The translations under genes were made by a program, and so were the position numbers. Under the pieces are notes generated by a model. It saw only the letters and a list, made by a program, of their open reading frames with translations. It had not been told where the DNA came from and did no database searches. Positions 42,085-50,325 of a stretch of 64,000 nt of DNA are shown here, piece after piece (positions within the stretch are counted from its first letter, which is position 1; every line of letters begins with the position of its first letter). This DNA comes from an uncultured Lachnospiraceae bacterium (lineage in GTDB: Bacteria; Bacillota; Clostridia; Lachnospirales; Lachnospiraceae), in the NCBI GenBank assembly GCA_910589265.1, contig CAJUTQ010000100.1, forward strand, positions 36,005-100,004. The letters are read 5' to 3'.

Positions 42085-42845
42085 AAAAGATTCCTCCACA
42101 AAGTGAGTATAATTCCCCCTTCATTGTCTCCAGAAGCTTGGCAAAATGTTCTGTCTGGTATGGAAATCTTTTTCCTCTCTTTTTCCTCTATAGGCACATA
42201 AAACAGTTCAAATTCCCTATCTTTGCATGTTGTAATAAGATGTTGCTCTTCCTCTTTAAATGTCTTTAAGTACTCTATATATTCTTCCAATGTCATATTT
42301 CCTTTCTCCATCCATTCTGAATGAGGGTAGCCCACGTATCGAAAATGCCAAGGCTCTTCTGCAATGTTCGTTGTTTCTTCTTTGCCTCTTTTATAGCGCT
42401 CAATAAATCCATAGAGAGGCGCTTTTTCCCGAAACTTCTGGCAGATACCCTTTCTTGGAAAATAAGGGCAGAGAAAATCAATATTTTCTGTATTCTTTGC
42501 CAAGTCAATGGCCAGCCCTGTCTGATGCTCACTATGATTGGGCCTTGCCACATATTTTTTTGTAAATTCCTCTCCCTTCTCTCTTTTGGAATTTTCATAA
42601 ATGGCCATCTGCTCTTTTGAAGAACGATAACCACTTACAGGAACAATTTCATCAAAACATTGGATCTCTTGAAAAATGTGAAACATCATTCTAAAAACTT
42701 GACGCTTTAAAAAAATCTCTCCATAATGGGATACTATCTTTTCCAACTCTTTTCTCTCTGGCTCACTTTTTAACCCATGTTCCCCATTTACAAGAATGAG
42801 ATTTCCCTTTCCAATTTGCTCTCCATATAAAAAAATCTCTTTCAT
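42081..42845 (-). CDS. vanXY: VanXY-type D,D-dipeptidase/D,D-carboxypeptidase
   Basis: 254 residues from the ATG at 42845, preceded by AAGGGAGAG. Zinc site: SEHQTGLAID (His107, Asp114) and EEPWH (Glu164, His167); SGYRSSKEQ is also typical. These enzymes remove D-Ala-D-Ala dipeptides and the terminal D-Ala of precursors, clearing the normal pool so D-Ala-D-Ser precursors dominate. No signal peptide, as in cytoplasmic VanXY. It lies 54 bp after the ligase gene and overlaps the VanT membrane gene. Confidence 0.88.
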   Translation of the reverse strand: MKEIFLYGEQIGKGNLILVNGEHGLKSEPERKELEKIVSHYGEIFLKRQVFRMMFHIFQEIQCFDEIVPVSGYRSSKEQMAIYENSKREKGEEFTKKYVARPNHSEHQTGLAIDLAKNTENIDFLCPYFPRKGICQKFREKAPLYGFIERYKRGKEETTNIAEEPWHFRYVGYPHSEWMEKGNMTLEEYIEYLKTFKEEEQHLITTCKDREFELFYVPIEEKERKKISIPDRTFCQASGDNEGGIILTLWRNLL

Positions 42846-42899
42846 TGTTATTCTCTCCCTTATCATAGCCTATGATTTTGGCCCAAAGTCAAATCTTTC

Positions 42900-43943
42900 T
42901 CACAATTTTAGCAAAATCAGCCTTTCTATAATTTGGGAAAATTCCATTCCTATTCCTTTTAACATGTTGGGAAAACGGCTGTGAGAAGTAAATCCAGGAA
43001 TTGTATTCACCTCATTAAATACAATTTCTCCTTTTGTTGTTAAAAACAAATCTACTCTGGCAAATCCAGAACATTTTAATATTCTATATATTTTTTTTGC
43101 CGTTCTTTTTATTTCTTCTGCCTTTTCTTTTTCTATTCTTGCAGGCATATGTATCTTAGAAGTTTCCAATGTATATTTCTCCTTAAAATCAAAAAAGCCC
43201 CCTGAAAGTTCAATTTCGTCCACTTCCCCTATACATAAATCCTTATCTCCCAAAATAGCACATCCTACTTCAAACCCTTTGATTTCTTCTTCTATAATCA
43301 CTTCCCCATCAAAGAGAAATGCTTGATCTACCCCTGCCTCCAGCTCCTCCTCTTTTGTAATTCTCGTAACACCAAAGGAGGAGCCTGCATGAACTGGCTT
43401 AACAAAAAGAGGATAGGAAAGTTCTTGTACTTTTCTACGTATTGTTTCCTTACTTTCCTCCTTATACACCAAGACAGATTTGGGTACTAAAATTCCCTCT
43501 GCCTCGACTAATTTATGGGCTAAGTCTTTATCCATGCAAAGGGCTGAGCTTAAAACACCGCATCCAATAAAAGGAATGCCTGCCAGCTGTAATAAGCCTT
43601 GTACTGTTCCATCCTCTCCATTTTGTCCATGGAGAATTGGAAAAGCTATGTCAATCCATTGGAAAACTGTGTGATTCCCTCTCCATTCTATTAAACCATG
43701 AATTTCCCTACTAGGGGAAATGACCGCTGACACACAACGTTTATCTTCATGCCATGTGTCTTCCCTAATAGCCTCTATATCCCCATAAAATCTGCGGAAA
43801 TTCCCTTCTTTTGTAATGCCTACTAAAATAACCTCATAGTTTTCTTTATCTATGTTCTTTATAACCCAATAGGCTGACTGTAAAGAAATCTCATATTCTG
43901 TAGAACATCCTCCAAAAATAACCCCTATTCTTTTCTTTTGCAT
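42900..43943 (-). CDS. vanG: VanG-type D-alanine:D-serine ligase
   Basis: 347 residues of the ATP-grasp D-Ala:D-X ligase fold: GGCSTEYEISLQ (11-22), ILHGQNGEDG (103-112), LCMDKDLAHKL, VKPVHAGSSFG, omega-loop FFDFKEKYTL (250-259) and FNEVNTIPGFTSHSRFPN. The omega loop EKYTL and several long stretches agree with my memory of Enterococcus VanG, not with D-Ala:D-Lac ligases (VanA/B). An ordinary Ddl is less likely but not excluded. AAAGGGGAT precedes the ATG. Confidence 0.85.
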   Translation of the reverse strand: MQKKRIGVIFGGCSTEYEISLQSAYWVIKNIDKENYEVILVGITKEGNFRRFYGDIEAIREDTWHEDKRCVSAVISPSREIHGLIEWRGNHTVFQWIDIAFPILHGQNGEDGTVQGLLQLAGIPFIGCGVLSSALCMDKDLAHKLVEAEGILVPKSVLVYKEESKETIRRKVQELSYPLFVKPVHAGSSFGVTRITKEEELEAGVDQAFLFDGEVIIEEEIKGFEVGCAILGDKDLCIGEVDEIELSGGFFDFKEKYTLETSKIHMPARIEKEKAEEIKRTAKKIYRILKCSGFARVDLFLTTKGEIVFNEVNTIPGFTSHSRFPNMLKGIGMEFSQIIERLILLKL

Positions 43944-43983
43944 TTTAACTTCTATCCCCTTTCTTTTAAACCCCTTATAAAGA

Positions 43984-44040
43984 CCAAAAAAGTAAAATCC
44001 TGTACGACTTTGATCACATATTTTATCAAAATCATACAGG
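43984..44040 (-). terminator. Intrinsic terminator directly upstream of vanG
   Basis: On the minus strand a 16-bp stem CCTGTATGATTTTGAT (44040-44025) pairs with ATCAAAGTCGTACAGG (44014-43999), then ATTTTACTTTTTT. The two non-identical positions are G-U pairs in minus-strand RNA but C-A clashes in plus-strand RNA, so the hairpin is built for the van strand. It ends about 40 bp before the vanG start. Confidence 0.8.
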
Positions 44041-44069
44041 TTATCTATAAATATCCCATTATGAAATTC

Positions 44070-44116
44070 TTAAGAACCTATTAGAAAATTCTTACCTTTT
44101 CCTAATAGGTTCTTAA
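44070..44116. promoter_or_regulatory. 15-bp perfect inverted repeat in the vanR-vanG spacer
   Basis: TTAAGAACCTATTAG and its exact complement (44070-44084 with 44102-44116) flank a 17-nt loop. The minus strand carries TTAAGA at 44116-44111, GTAAGA at 44095-44090 and TTAAGA at 44073-44068, all in one orientation and spaced 21 and 22 bp. Such phased hexamers suit an OmpR-type regulator such as VanR. Confidence 0.55.
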
Positions 44117-44132
44117 TACATTCTTTAGAAAT

Positions 44133-44879
44133 TTATCGTTCCACTTTATAGCCAATTCCCCACACAGTCTTAATATATTTGGGATGCTCGGCAGAATCTT
44201 TCATTTTTTCTCTCAAATGCCGTATATGGACCATGACTGTATTATTAGCATTACTAAAATATTTCTCTCCCCACACTTCTAAAAAAAGTTCTTCTGAGCT
44301 AACGACCCGCCCTCTATTGAGACACAAAAACCACAAAATGGAAAATTCTATAGGGGTTAGATGAAGCTTTTTCTCATTTAAAATACACTCCCTTGTATTC
44401 AAATCTAACACTAATCCTCGAAAGGCTATCACTGACTCATCCTTTATCTGCTCTGACGTATTGTATCTTGTAAATCTGCGAAGCTGGGCTTTTACCCTTG
44501 CCACAAGTTCTAATGGCCGAAAAGGCTTTGTCATATAATCGTCAGCCCCTAAGGTTAACCCTGTAATCTTATCTATTTCCTCTTCCTTTGCAGTCAGCAT
44601 AATGATAGGAAAGTTAAACTTTTCCCGTATACGTTGACAAAGAGTAAATCCATCAATATCTGGCAGCATGACATCCAAAATTGCTATATCCAAACTTTCT
44701 GTTTCTACACATTTTAATGCATCTTCCCCATTATAAAATTGATAGACAATAAAATCTTCACTTGATAAGTACAAGGCTACCAAATCTGCAATTTCCTGTT
44801 CGTCATCTACAACGAGTATCTTTTGCGGCATGTGAATATTTTTACTCCCTTCTGAAATCTTACTAGTTTCCATACACAT
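44133..44879 (-). CDS. vanR: OmpR-type response regulator, VanR(G)-like
   Basis: Up to 248 residues; family length begins at the internal MPQKILVVDDE (ATG at 44831), with GGGAG 13 nt upstream. The first ATG (44879) has only a weak site. Receiver domain with VVDDEQEIADL, phospho-acceptor Asp in AILDVMLPDIDG, LTAKEEE and KPFRPLEL; then a winged helix (ECILNEKKLHLTPIEFSILWFL, VMVHIRHLREK). The sequence recalls Enterococcus VanR of the vanG operon. No sensor kinase gene is adjacent. Confidence 0.78.
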   Translation of the reverse strand: MCMETSKISEGSKNIHMPQKILVVDDEQEIADLVALYLSSEDFIVYQFYNGEDALKCVETESLDIAILDVMLPDIDGFTLCQRIREKFNFPIIMLTAKEEEIDKITGLTLGADDYMTKPFRPLELVARVKAQLRRFTRYNTSEQIKDESVIAFRGLVLDLNTRECILNEKKLHLTPIEFSILWFLCLNRGRVVSSEELFLEVWGEKYFSNANNTVMVHIRHLREKMKDSAEHPKYIKTVWGIGYKVER

Positions 44880-44942
44880 TTTTTTTCCGAATTTATTGTA
44901 TCATAAATATTTTATTTATACATGTTTGTTTCTTTTGAAAAA

Positions 44943-44959
44943 TCTTAAAAATTTCTTAA
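44943..44959 (-). repeat. TTAAGA direct repeats upstream of vanR
   Basis: On the minus strand TTAAGA occurs at 44959-44954 and 44948-44943, one helical turn (11 bp) apart. A -10-like TATGATACAAT lies at 44905-44895 with no -35 hexamer. The same hexamer recurs before vanG. Confidence 0.5.
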
Positions 44960-44982
44960 CAGAGATTTTCTGTCTTATGCAA

Positions 44983-45026
44983 TAAAAAAGCCAGCTATGG
45001 AAACCTTTCCACAAACTGGACTTTTT
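44983..45026 (-). terminator. Intrinsic terminator after gdhA
   Basis: On the minus strand AAAAAAGTCCAG...TGGAAAG pairs with TTTCCA...CTGGCTTTTTT, just after the gdhA stop. Confidence 0.75.
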
Positions 45027-45039
45027 TGGTAGTTATATG

Positions 45040-46374
45040 TTATACAATTCCTTGAGCGTTCATGGCCTCAACAATTTTTTCAAAGCCAGCAATATTGGCT
45101 CCTACTACATAGTTTCCTTCTGCATTGTAACGTTTTGCCGCTTCATCCATACTATGGAAAATATTTACCATAATATGTTGAAGCTTGCTATCTACCTCTT
45201 GGAAGGTCCAACTTAACCGTTCACTATTTTGAGACATTTCCAAAGCAGAAGTGGCCACACCTCCTGCATTGGCTGCCTTTCCGGGGGCAAATAATACTTT
45301 GTGGGTTAAGAAATATTGGGTTGCTTCTAAGGTAGACGGCATGTTCGCTCCTTCTGCAACAGCGATAACCCCATTGGCTACTAAAGCTTTTGCATCTTCC
45401 AGATCCAATTCATTCTGGGTTGCACAGGGAAGGGCAATATCTCCTTTCACTGTCCAAACTCCTTTCCCTTCATGATATTCTGACTGAGGTCTATAATTTT
45501 TGTATGATGTAAGTCTTTCTCTTTTTACTTCTTTGATTTCCTTGAGGGCTTTTATGTCAATTCCTTCTGGGTCATATACCCATCCGTTGGAATCGGAAAC
45601 TGTCACAACCTTTCCTCCAAGCTCCTTTGCCTTTTGGGCAGCATAAATAGCTACATTCCCAGAACCTGAAATAAGGATAGTCTTTCCTTTTATATCATGT
45701 CCATTACATTTTAACATTTCTTTTGTCAAATACAAGAGTCCATATCCTGTTGCCTCTGTCCTCACTAAGGATCCCCCATAGGTTAATCCCTTGCCTGTAA
45801 GTACTCCTTCGTATACACCCTTAATTCTCTTATATTGACCGAATAAATAACCGATTTCCCTTGCTCCTGTTCCAATATCTCCAGCTGGAACATCTGTATC
45901 TGCCCCAATATATTTACATAATTCTGTCATAAAGCTTTGACAAAATGCCATGACTTCTCTATCCGACTTACCCTTGGGATCAAAATCAGATCCTCCTTTG
46001 CCTCCGCCAATAGGCAAGCCTGTGAGGGAATTTTTAAAAATCTGTTCAAATCCAAGAAATTTAATAATACCCAAGTTTACTGATGGATGGAGACGCAGTC
46101 CTCCTTTATATGGCCCAATAGCACTATTAAATTGAACTCGATATCCTGTATTCACATGAACCTGTCCATTATCATCCACCCAAGGCACTCTAAACTTAAA
46201 CTGTCTCTCTGGGTTCACAATTCTTTCTAACAAAGCATCTTTTCGGTATACTTGTTCATTGGCTTCTATAACAACTCTTAAAGATTCTAAAACTTCCTTT
46301 ACTGCCTGGTGAAATTCTGGTTCAGCTGGATTTTGTTTCTCTACTAATGCAATTATTTCGTCAACATATGACAT
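45040..46374 (-). CDS. gdhA: NADP-type glutamate dehydrogenase
   Basis: 444 residues from the ATG at 46374, 8 bp after AGGAGG; the ATG at 46380 is too close to it. Hexameric GDH motifs: GPYKGGLRLHPSVN, LPIGGGKGGSDFDPKG (catalytic lysine), GTGAREIGYLFGQYK, nucleotide loop SGSGNVAIYAAQ, PCATQNELD and AGGVATSALEMSQN. It interconverts glutamate and 2-oxoglutarate plus ammonia, in most such enzymes for ammonium assimilation. Monocistronic, with its own promoter and terminator. Confidence 0.95.
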   Translation of the reverse strand: MSYVDEIIALVEKQNPAEPEFHQAVKEVLESLRVVIEANEQVYRKDALLERIVNPERQFKFRVPWVDDNGQVHVNTGYRVQFNSAIGPYKGGLRLHPSVNLGIIKFLGFEQIFKNSLTGLPIGGGKGGSDFDPKGKSDREVMAFCQSFMTELCKYIGADTDVPAGDIGTGAREIGYLFGQYKRIKGVYEGVLTGKGLTYGGSLVRTEATGYGLLYLTKEMLKCNGHDIKGKTILISGSGNVAIYAAQKAKELGGKVVTVSDSNGWVYDPEGIDIKALKEIKEVKRERLTSYKNYRPQSEYHEGKGVWTVKGDIALPCATQNELDLEDAKALVANGVIAVAEGANMPSTLEATQYFLTHKVLFAPGKAANAGGVATSALEMSQNSERLSWTFQEVDSKLQHIMVNIFHSMDEAAKRYNAEGNYVVGANIAGFEKIVEAMNAQGIV

Positions 46375-46436
46375 CTCCATTTCCTCCTTAATGACTTTAT
46401 CTCTTTATAAGAACAGAGTTTCTCTATTTAAACACT

Positions 46437-46466
46437 ATTATATAACTAGCAAAAGTCACTTGGCAA
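46437..46466 (-). promoter_or_regulatory. Promoter of gdhA
   Basis: TTGCCA (46466-46461), 18 bp, TATAAT (46442-46437) on the minus strand. Confidence 0.7.
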
Positions 46467-46491
46467 GTTTTTTTTCTATTTTTTTGGAGAT

Positions 46492-46923
46492 CTATAAGTA
46501 TTCTCGCAAACGTTCAATATTTTTCTCTTCAAAGTCTACAAACTCTTTTGCCATTTCCATAGCATATTGGCCAGCATCTTCATTCCTGCTTAATGTTTTA
46601 TACATTTGGATCATGCCCTTACTGTTTCCTAAGATCATCATCTCTGCAATATGTCCTGTACTTGTATTTAACAATGTTCCTGCCTGCACCTCACAAAAAG
46701 TCTTTACTTTATCCATTGCCTTAGGAGAATAGGGCTTTTCCTTATGAGAGAGAAGGTATTTTGATGTTTTGTCTTCTATTTCTGTGTATTTTAAAGCCTG
46801 ACGATTTAAATCTAAAGCAAGAGCATCATCATATACCTTTTCTGAAATTGTATGGATTGTATTTAATGAACGTTTTGCTGCCTTTTGAATTTCTTTTAAA
46901 ACTTGTTTATCACTTCTTTTCAT
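46492..46923 (-). CDS. Hypothetical helical protein
   Basis: 143 residues, soluble and nearly all helical, with a central hydrophobic stretch HIAEMMILGNSKGMIQMYKTL. The pattern looks like a four-helix bundle, but the metal ligands of ferritin-like proteins (ExxH) are not evident. No family recognised. GAGG lies 9 nt before the ATG. No terminator is visible between it and the gdhA promoter. Confidence 0.7.
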   Translation of the reverse strand: MKRSDKQVLKEIQKAAKRSLNTIHTISEKVYDDALALDLNRQALKYTEIEDKTSKYLLSHKEKPYSPKAMDKVKTFCEVQAGTLLNTSTGHIAEMMILGNSKGMIQMYKTLSRNEDAGQYAMEMAKEFVDFEEKNIERLREYL

Positions 46924-47037
46924 ATACTTATACCTCTTTTTTCTCTAATTTTATCCATGCTTCTTCTGCCATCCTACAAGTATATTATGTTATAAACAAG
47001 TTTTCCTTATTCCCCCATCAAAAAAAATTATTCCATT

Positions 47038-47090
47038 ATAAAAGGAACGCTGAACGATAGACATTCTTATGCCTATTGGACAGCGTTCCC
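47038..47090 (-). terminator. Intrinsic terminator after the SH3-domain gene
   Basis: On the minus strand GGAACGCTG pairs with CAGCGTTCC around a loop that can fold further (AATAG/CTAT), followed by TTTT. Confidence 0.75.
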
Positions 47091-47120
47091 TTTCACCAAC
47101 TATTCCTTTAAGAATTCTAC

Positions 47121-48386
47121 CTACTCTAAAAATTCACTTTTAATATAAGCTTCCTGCCCATGATACCGAACTCTGCTCCAACCGTCTGCCTGGGCAACAA
47201 TCAATTCATATTCCTCTCCTTGGAAGGCTTTTCCAAGAGCTTCTCCATCTGTGCTAGGATATTTGCGTACATTTACAGCCTCTTTTACCCTTACTCTCCC
47301 TGAAGAAGGGGAAGGAGCTGCTGTATTCCCTTCTTCCTGTCCTCCATCAGCTACTTCAGTACTATTTTCATCTTCTGTATTTCCCTTATCCTCTTCCAGT
47401 GCAACATCTTCTAGGAATTCCGATTTAATATAAGCTTCCGTTCCATTAAAGTCTATCTTTGTCCATCCATTTGCCAATTCTTCCAATTTAGAATATACTG
47501 TTCCAAGAATAGCCTGTCCTAGTTTTTCTCCTTCTTCACTGGCAGACTTTCGTATATTGACAGTATCCAACGTTTTCACTTGTTGCGCTTCTTGTACTGT
47601 GTTTGGTTCCTCCTCTGGATTTGCAGCTGCCACATCTGTTTCTGGAGGCTCTTGATTATTAAGAGCCTTCCTAGCAGCTTCCACATCGGCTCTTAAATTT
47701 TGATTCACACTCTCGATCATCGTCTCTACTTCTGCGTTTGTCTCTGACACCTCTGTGTATTCCGCATCTATTTTATTTACTAGATCTACCACATCGTCCT
47801 GCTGGGAAATAATTGCAATATAGGTCTCTGCATCTTTGTCATCTAATATTTCTGCGTCAGTACTTTGCAATAAAGTACCATCTGGCTGCTTCATGACATA
47901 GAAGGAAAGCAATCCAGGAGTCAGCGGTTCCAAATTCACCCATTTGAAGTTATAAGCTGCAAAGACCACCCATGTATTTTCATAAGGTCCTTGTTTTGTA
48001 TATACTTCTACATCCATATAGTCTTCAATATATTTTGCTTTTTCTTTTATAAATATAAGACTTTCTTCGTCCACGCTTCCTGGAATGGAAATAGAAGAGA
48101 GGGTTTCTGTATCTCCTTGAACCAATGCAGCAAAATATTGATCAATCAGTGCATTGACTTCTGGATATTTATTTAATTCCATTTTCTTATTAGGCACTTT
48201 TATTGACGTTGTTTTCTCTTCACTGTTATTTTCTACTATATCGCTGCCTACGCTGCTTTTTTCTTTTGTCATTTGAATAATAAAAATACCAATTCCAATA
48301 ATTAAAACAAGGCCTATAGCCCCGACAATAATCCACTTTAAATTCTTTTGTATAAACCCTATTTTTGCATCTGCTGTATCTTTCAT
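47121..48386 (-). CDS. Membrane-anchored protein with two SH3b domains
   Basis: 421 residues from the ATG at 48386, with AAAGGATG upstream. A membrane helix (about 18-40) is followed by an extracytoplasmic NTF2-like region (about 65-200, with ALVQGDTETLSSI), a coiled-coil/linker part, then two bacterial SH3 domains (VNIRKSASEEGEKLGQA and VNVRKYPSTDGEALGKA). The second ends at the C-terminus with QEAYIKSEFLE, and the first has the near-identical TEAYIKSEFLE. SH3b domains bind peptidoglycan peptides, so a wall-attached role is likely; no enzyme domain is present. Confidence 0.88.
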   Translation of the reverse strand: MKDTADAKIGFIQKNLKWIIVGAIGLVLIIGIGIFIIQMTKEKSSVGSDIVENNSEEKTTSIKVPNKKMELNKYPEVNALIDQYFAALVQGDTETLSSISIPGSVDEESLIFIKEKAKYIEDYMDVEVYTKQGPYENTWVVFAAYNFKWVNLEPLTPGLLSFYVMKQPDGTLLQSTDAEILDDKDAETYIAIISQQDDVVDLVNKIDAEYTEVSETNAEVETMIESVNQNLRADVEAARKALNNQEPPETDVAAANPEEEPNTVQEAQQVKTLDTVNIRKSASEEGEKLGQAILGTVYSKLEELANGWTKIDFNGTEAYIKSEFLEDVALEEDKGNTEDENSTEVADGGQEEGNTAAPSPSSGRVRVKEAVNVRKYPSTDGEALGKAFQGEEYELIVAQADGWSRVRYHGQEAYIKSEFLE

Positions 48387-48441
48387 TAATATGATCATCC
48401 TTTCCAGCTTTTGCTACTTTGTGGTACATGTAGTATAAGAA

Positions 48442-48513
48442 TGCACCCGAGACGATTCGAACGCCCGCACATGGAACCGGAATCCACTGCTCTATCCCCT
48501 GAGCTACGGGTGC
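48442..48513 (-). tRNA. tRNA-Arg (CCG anticodon)
   Basis: Minus strand: acceptor GCACCCG with CGGGTGC, D arm GCTCAGGGGATAGAGC, anticodon stem GTGGA/TCCAT around loop TTCCGGT (anticodon CCG), T arm GGGCG-TTCGAAT-CGTCT. Discriminator A, no encoded CCA. It lies 56 bp upstream of the SH3-domain gene on the same strand with no terminator between. Confidence 0.92.
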
Positions 48514-48628
48514 ACACCTCTTTGTTTACATTTTATAACAGTGTAAACGCTATACTCAAACATAATACAACAAAAAATTTAAGATTGCAAATAAAAAAAT
48601 AAAATTTCAAACTTTTTTCACATATCTT

Positions 48629-49582
48629 TTATAATTTTTCTAATTCACCTTTTTCCCTACTATAGTAATAAATTTCATCAGATAATACTTCTTCCACTTC
48701 TACTTGGTTTGTATTTACGTCTTTTACCATATTTTTTAGCATTTCTGGATCTTCCTCCTTCCAGGAAGGCACAATAATGACTTCATGTATGCTGCTTGGC
48801 AATATGTAATAATCATGGTTAATTTTCTTTCCCAAAACTTCTAAAATATTTTCGTATAAAAGACAGCTTGCCCCAAAGATTCGTGTCTTATTTGTAAGAA
48901 CATACATAGGAGCAGATCCTTTTTCTTCTTTCTTTGAAAAAGTTTCCGTAAGCCAGGCCTTTAGCTCTTCCTCGGCATTTTCATCCTGTTTCTTCTTGTG
49001 TAATTCATCAGTAAGCACTTCCTCAATAATTTCCTCCATACTTTTAAATTCCACGCCTAAAATATTCGGGGTATTTTCCTTAGCTTTTTTATATAAATCT
49101 TCTTCTGTAATGTTCCACAAAGTTTTATGAGCATTATAGACTAATATTGTTGCATTTCCCAAAACGTCATTGAGTACAATGCAATAATAGACAACCGCTA
49201 GATCCAAAAATTTTCTGTGGGGCACTTGCTCTAGTAATTTTTTATTTTTCTTATAATTAATGAGTTTAAAAACAATCCTAGTCTTTACTTTTTCATAATC
49301 TACAAAAAATTCCACATTAATATTTTCTTTTAACTTCCCATCTTCATATATGGCAACAATATCATAAATAATGGAACTAATGGATTTTCCTTGTTTATAC
49401 TCTTCATAATACCCATTTATATAAATTGTAGGAGAAATATTTTTTCCATCTTCTATAATGGAAAGTCCATCCATAAATATTCCATTATTTTTCATAATGG
49501 TGCTCATGATTACTTCCACTTCTCCTCCCATAAAATCACATACCCCTTGTTTTATCTTTTCTAAAAACTGCTTATACGTCAT
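48629..49582 (-). CDS. DUF5688 family protein
   Basis: 317 residues, soluble. Family-like blocks: LDLAVVYYCIVLNDVLGNATILVYNAHKTLW, ITEEDLYKKAKENTPNI and TNKTRIFGASCLLYENIL, then DYYILPSSIHEVIIVP. The family is widespread in Lachnospiraceae and usually multi-copy, with unknown function. No signal peptide or membrane segment. It lies between tRNA-Arg and efp; the terminator at 49632-49666 separates it from efp, so it has its own promoter. Confidence 0.8.
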   Translation of the reverse strand: MTYKQFLEKIKQGVCDFMGGEVEVIMSTIMKNNGIFMDGLSIIEDGKNISPTIYINGYYEEYKQGKSISSIIYDIVAIYEDGKLKENINVEFFVDYEKVKTRIVFKLINYKKNKKLLEQVPHRKFLDLAVVYYCIVLNDVLGNATILVYNAHKTLWNITEEDLYKKAKENTPNILGVEFKSMEEIIEEVLTDELHKKKQDENAEEELKAWLTETFSKKEEKGSAPMYVLTNKTRIFGASCLLYENILEVLGKKINHDYYILPSSIHEVIIVPSWKEEDPEMLKNMVKDVNTNQVEVEEVLSDEIYYYSREKGELEKL

Positions 49583-49631
49583 ACCTTCTTTTTGCTCCTT
49601 TCTTCCTTTTTATGGATTTTCATAACAACTA

Positions 49632-49666
49632 GAAAAAGACAATGGAACAATCCGCTCCATTGCCTC
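49632..49666 (-). terminator. Intrinsic terminator after efp
   Basis: On the minus strand GGCAATGGA pairs with TCCATTGTC (49664-49656 with 49646-49638), followed by TTTTTC. Confidence 0.8.
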
Positions 49667-49693
49667 ATGGGTCTCTCCAGAAATTCATTTCAT

Positions 49694-50251
49694 TTATACG
49701 CGGGATAGATATTCGCCGGTTCTTGTATCAATCTTTATGGTATCTCCCTGATCAACAAAAAGAGGAACATAGACCGTTGCTCCTGTCTCCACGATTGCAG
49801 GCTTCGTAGCTCCCGTGGCTGTATCTCCTTTAAATCCAGGTTCTGTCTCTGTAATGACTAATTCTACAAATAAAGGAGGTTCTACCGCAAAGACATTTCC
49901 ATTATGAGAACATACCTTTACCATATCATTTTCTTTTACAAACTTTAATGCATCCCCGATAGAATCTTCATTTAAAGCTATCTGATCATAGGTTTCCACA
50001 TTCATAAAGTGGTATAAGTCTCCATCGTTGTATAAATATTGCATATCATTTCTGTCAATGCGTGCCTGCGGACATTTCTCAGTGGGCCTGAAGGTTTTTT
50101 CCACAATTCCTCCGTTTTTGATATTTTTTAACTTCGTTCGAACGAAGGCTGCTCCTTTACCTGGCTTAACATGTTGAAATTCTATAATTTGAAAAATATT
50201 ATGATCCAATTCAATAGTTATGCCATTTCTAAAATCGCCTGCTGATATCAT
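49694..50251 (-). CDS. efp: Elongation factor P
   Basis: 185 residues from the ATG at 50251 (MISAGDFRNG), 9 bp after AGGAGG; an ATG two codons earlier is too close to it. Three OB-like domains; the tip loop HVKPGKGAAFVRTKLKN carries the lysine that is modified in many bacteria. No epmA/epmB gene is nearby. EF-P rescues ribosomes stalled at polyproline. It follows aroQ by 74 bp. Confidence 0.95.
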   Translation of the reverse strand: MISAGDFRNGITIELDHNIFQIIEFQHVKPGKGAAFVRTKLKNIKNGGIVEKTFRPTEKCPQARIDRNDMQYLYNDGDLYHFMNVETYDQIALNEDSIGDALKFVKENDMVKVCSHNGNVFAVEPPLFVELVITETEPGFKGDTATGATKPAIVETGATVYVPLFVDQGDTIKIDTRTGEYLSRV

Positions 50252-50325
50252 TCCCATATTCCTCCTAATTCTGTTCCCAATTATCATTCTTTTATTAGTT
50301 TATACTAAAAATCTCCATATTTCAA

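Noticed and set aside
39954..43943. Transposon-borne resistance island
   Set aside because: No mobile-element genes or terminal repeats surround the van-type cluster, and base composition looks like that of the neighbours.
47121..47470. Duplicated DNA segment
   Set aside because: The similarity comes from the two SH3 domains in one protein; it is a normal domain repeat.
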